Below, piece after piece: positions 14,586 through 15,317 of a stretch of 15,317 nt of DNA (within the stretch, counting starts at the first letter, position 1; each line of letters begins with the position of its first letter). The DNA is from Eubacterium sp. (GTDB taxonomy: Bacteria > Bacillota > Clostridia > Lachnospirales > Lachnospiraceae). Position numbers and translations under genes: made by a program. The DNA is taken from contig JAILAS010000085.1 in assembly GCA_024681495.1 (NCBI GenBank), positions 1 to 15,317 on the forward strand, written 5' to 3'. The notes beneath the pieces are model-generated. The model ran no database searches. It was not told the origin of the DNA and saw only the letters and a list, made by a program, of their open reading frames with translations.

Positions 14586-14606
14586 GTGACGGCATAATTC
14601 CATCAC
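14586..14606 (+). repeat. Dyad in the leader of the substrate-binding protein gene
   Basis: GTGACGG (14586-14592) and CCATCAC (14600-14606) form a seven-base dyad with one mismatch around a seven-base spacer, ending seven bases before the ribosome site. It could be an operator for a dimeric repressor, a small leader hairpin protecting the message, or chance. No T-run follows, so it is not a terminator. Confidence 0.35.
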
Positions 14607-14628
14607 TTGAATAGGAGGAAGGAAAGTA

Positions 14629-15317
14629 ATGAAAAGAAATGTATTAAAGAAATTTGCTTCTCTTCTGTTGGTTGGTACGATGGTTCTGGGACTCGCCGCT
14701 TGCGGCGGAACTACCAGTTCCGACCAGTCTTCGGGAGACTCATCAGGCAGCGCGGCTGAATCATCCGGGGATAGCGCAGCTGAACCCGCAGCAGCCGCAG
14801 GCGACATTAAGATCGGTGTTTCCATCTGGAGCTCCACTGACGTTTTGGGCAGCCAGTGCAAGGGAATCATCGATAAGGCAGCCAACGCGCTCGGCGTTGA
14901 GGTTAACTACGTAGATCAGGGCCACGTTTCCGAGCAGGTTACGGCATCGGTTGAGACGCTCTGCGCAGCCGGATGCCAGGGTATCATCATCTGCAACTCC
15001 GCAGACTCCGAGATGACTTCGGCCATCCAGACCTGCGATGAGTACGGCGTATACCTCTGCCAGTTCTTCCGCATTATCTCCGAGGAGAACAGCCCCGAGG
15101 TTTATCAGGCAGCTTGCAACTCTCAGTATTACATCGGCGCAGTTCACGAGGATGAGGTAACCAACGGCTACACGCTCGTTAATCTCCTTCTTGAGAACGG
15201 CGACCGCACTATCGGTCTCGAGGCATGGACCGTTGGTGATGCTACATTCCAGGCTCGCTGGGAAGGCTATCAGAAGGCCATCGACGAGTGGAACGCAGCA
15301 AATCCCGATGATCAGGC
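14629..15317 (+). CDS. Sugar-type ABC transporter substrate-binding lipoprotein (periplasmic-binding-protein family 4 type), 3'-truncated
   Basis: The frame runs off the right edge after 229 codons. AGGAGGAAGG (14613-14622) precedes the ATG. MKRNVLKKF, a hydrophobic stretch and the lipobox LAAC (Cys25) mark a lipoprotein. A Ser/Gly/Glu/Ala-rich tether of about 33 residues follows, and the mature domain begins near residue 58 with DIKIGVSIWS. The alternating pattern (GIIDKAANALGVEVNYVDQG, then QVTASVETLCAAGCQGIIIC) matches the N-lobe of ribose/galactose-type binding proteins. It should capture a solute outside the cell and deliver it to an ABC permease presumably encoded further right. The position after a YesM/YesN pair fits regulation by that system. 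Codon use (GCA/GCT, GTT/GTA, no AGG) differs sharply from the other genes, suggesting high expression. The ligand cannot be told. Confidence 0.9.
   Translation, partial: MKRNVLKKFASLLLVGTMVLGLAACGGTTSSDQSSGDSSGSAAESSGDSAAEPAAAAGDIKIGVSIWSSTDVLGSQCKGIIDKAANALGVEVNYVDQGHVSEQVTASVETLCAAGCQGIIICNSADSEMTSAIQTCDEYGVYLCQFFRIISEENSPEVYQAACNSQYYIGAVHEDEVTNGYTLVNLLLENGDRTIGLEAWTVGDATFQARWEGYQKAIDEWNAANPDDQ

Noticed and set aside
14465..14628. A catabolite-control (cre) site before the binding-protein gene
   Set aside because: I searched for a TGWAANCGNTNWCA-like match and found none. The 14586-14606 dyad does not fit that consensus.
14654..14914. A short + strand frame inside the binding-protein gene
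   Set aside because: It overlaps the lipoprotein in another frame. The real frame, starting at 14629 with a lipobox and family pattern, runs off the edge.

Overview
The window looks like a chromosome segment of a Gram-positive Clostridia bacterium. A Lachnospiraceae-type organism with a fairly G+C-rich genome is my best guess. The reasons are: YesM/YesN-type two-component genes next to a sugar-type binding lipoprotein, a small alarmone synthetase, TraX- and HdeD-type membrane proteins, several lipoproteins with MKR-type signal peptides, strong AGGAGG-type ribosome sites, and heavy use of AGG and ATA codons. The genus is an inference. No rRNA, tRNA, CRISPR, insertion sequence or phage gene is visible, and no gene-free gap exceeds 300 bases.

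Left part (1-4294), small independent units. The 3' part of an HD-GYP (cyclic-di-GMP phosphodiesterase type) gene meets a convergent radical SAM gene at a shared hairpin terminator. The radical SAM gene diverges from a TraX-family membrane protein gene. TraX converges on an HdeD/DUF308 six-helix membrane protein gene. The HdeD-like gene in turn diverges from a RelQ/YjbM-like small (p)ppGpp synthetase.

Right part (4401-14464), eight genes on the + strand with gaps of at most 23 bases or overlaps. First comes an OmpR-type response regulator, then a histidine kinase without a HAMP domain, then an 848-residue membrane-anchored extracytoplasmic protein whose start overlaps the kinase stop (ATGA). 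That protein ends in what looks like a degenerate C39-like peptidase fold. Next are a CapA-family lipoprotein, a small nitroreductase, a YesM-type kinase, an overlapping YesN-type AraC regulator and a small lipoprotein. No terminator is visible inside this run, so two complete two-component systems may share a transcript.

Right edge (14465-15317). A regulatory region of about 160 bases holds a tandem ATGTCC repeat with an 11-base period and a dyad. It precedes a truncated gene for a ribose/galactose-type substrate-binding lipoprotein, whose codon choice differs strongly from its neighbours. The simplest reading is that the YesM/YesN pair senses an extracellular (probably sugar-related) signal and activates this transporter, whose permease and ATPase genes would lie beyond the window.

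The observations most worth following are the extracytoplasmic pseudo-peptidase coupled to the OmpR-type system, the nested pair of two-component systems, and the candidate AraC-regulator operator at 14519-14535.
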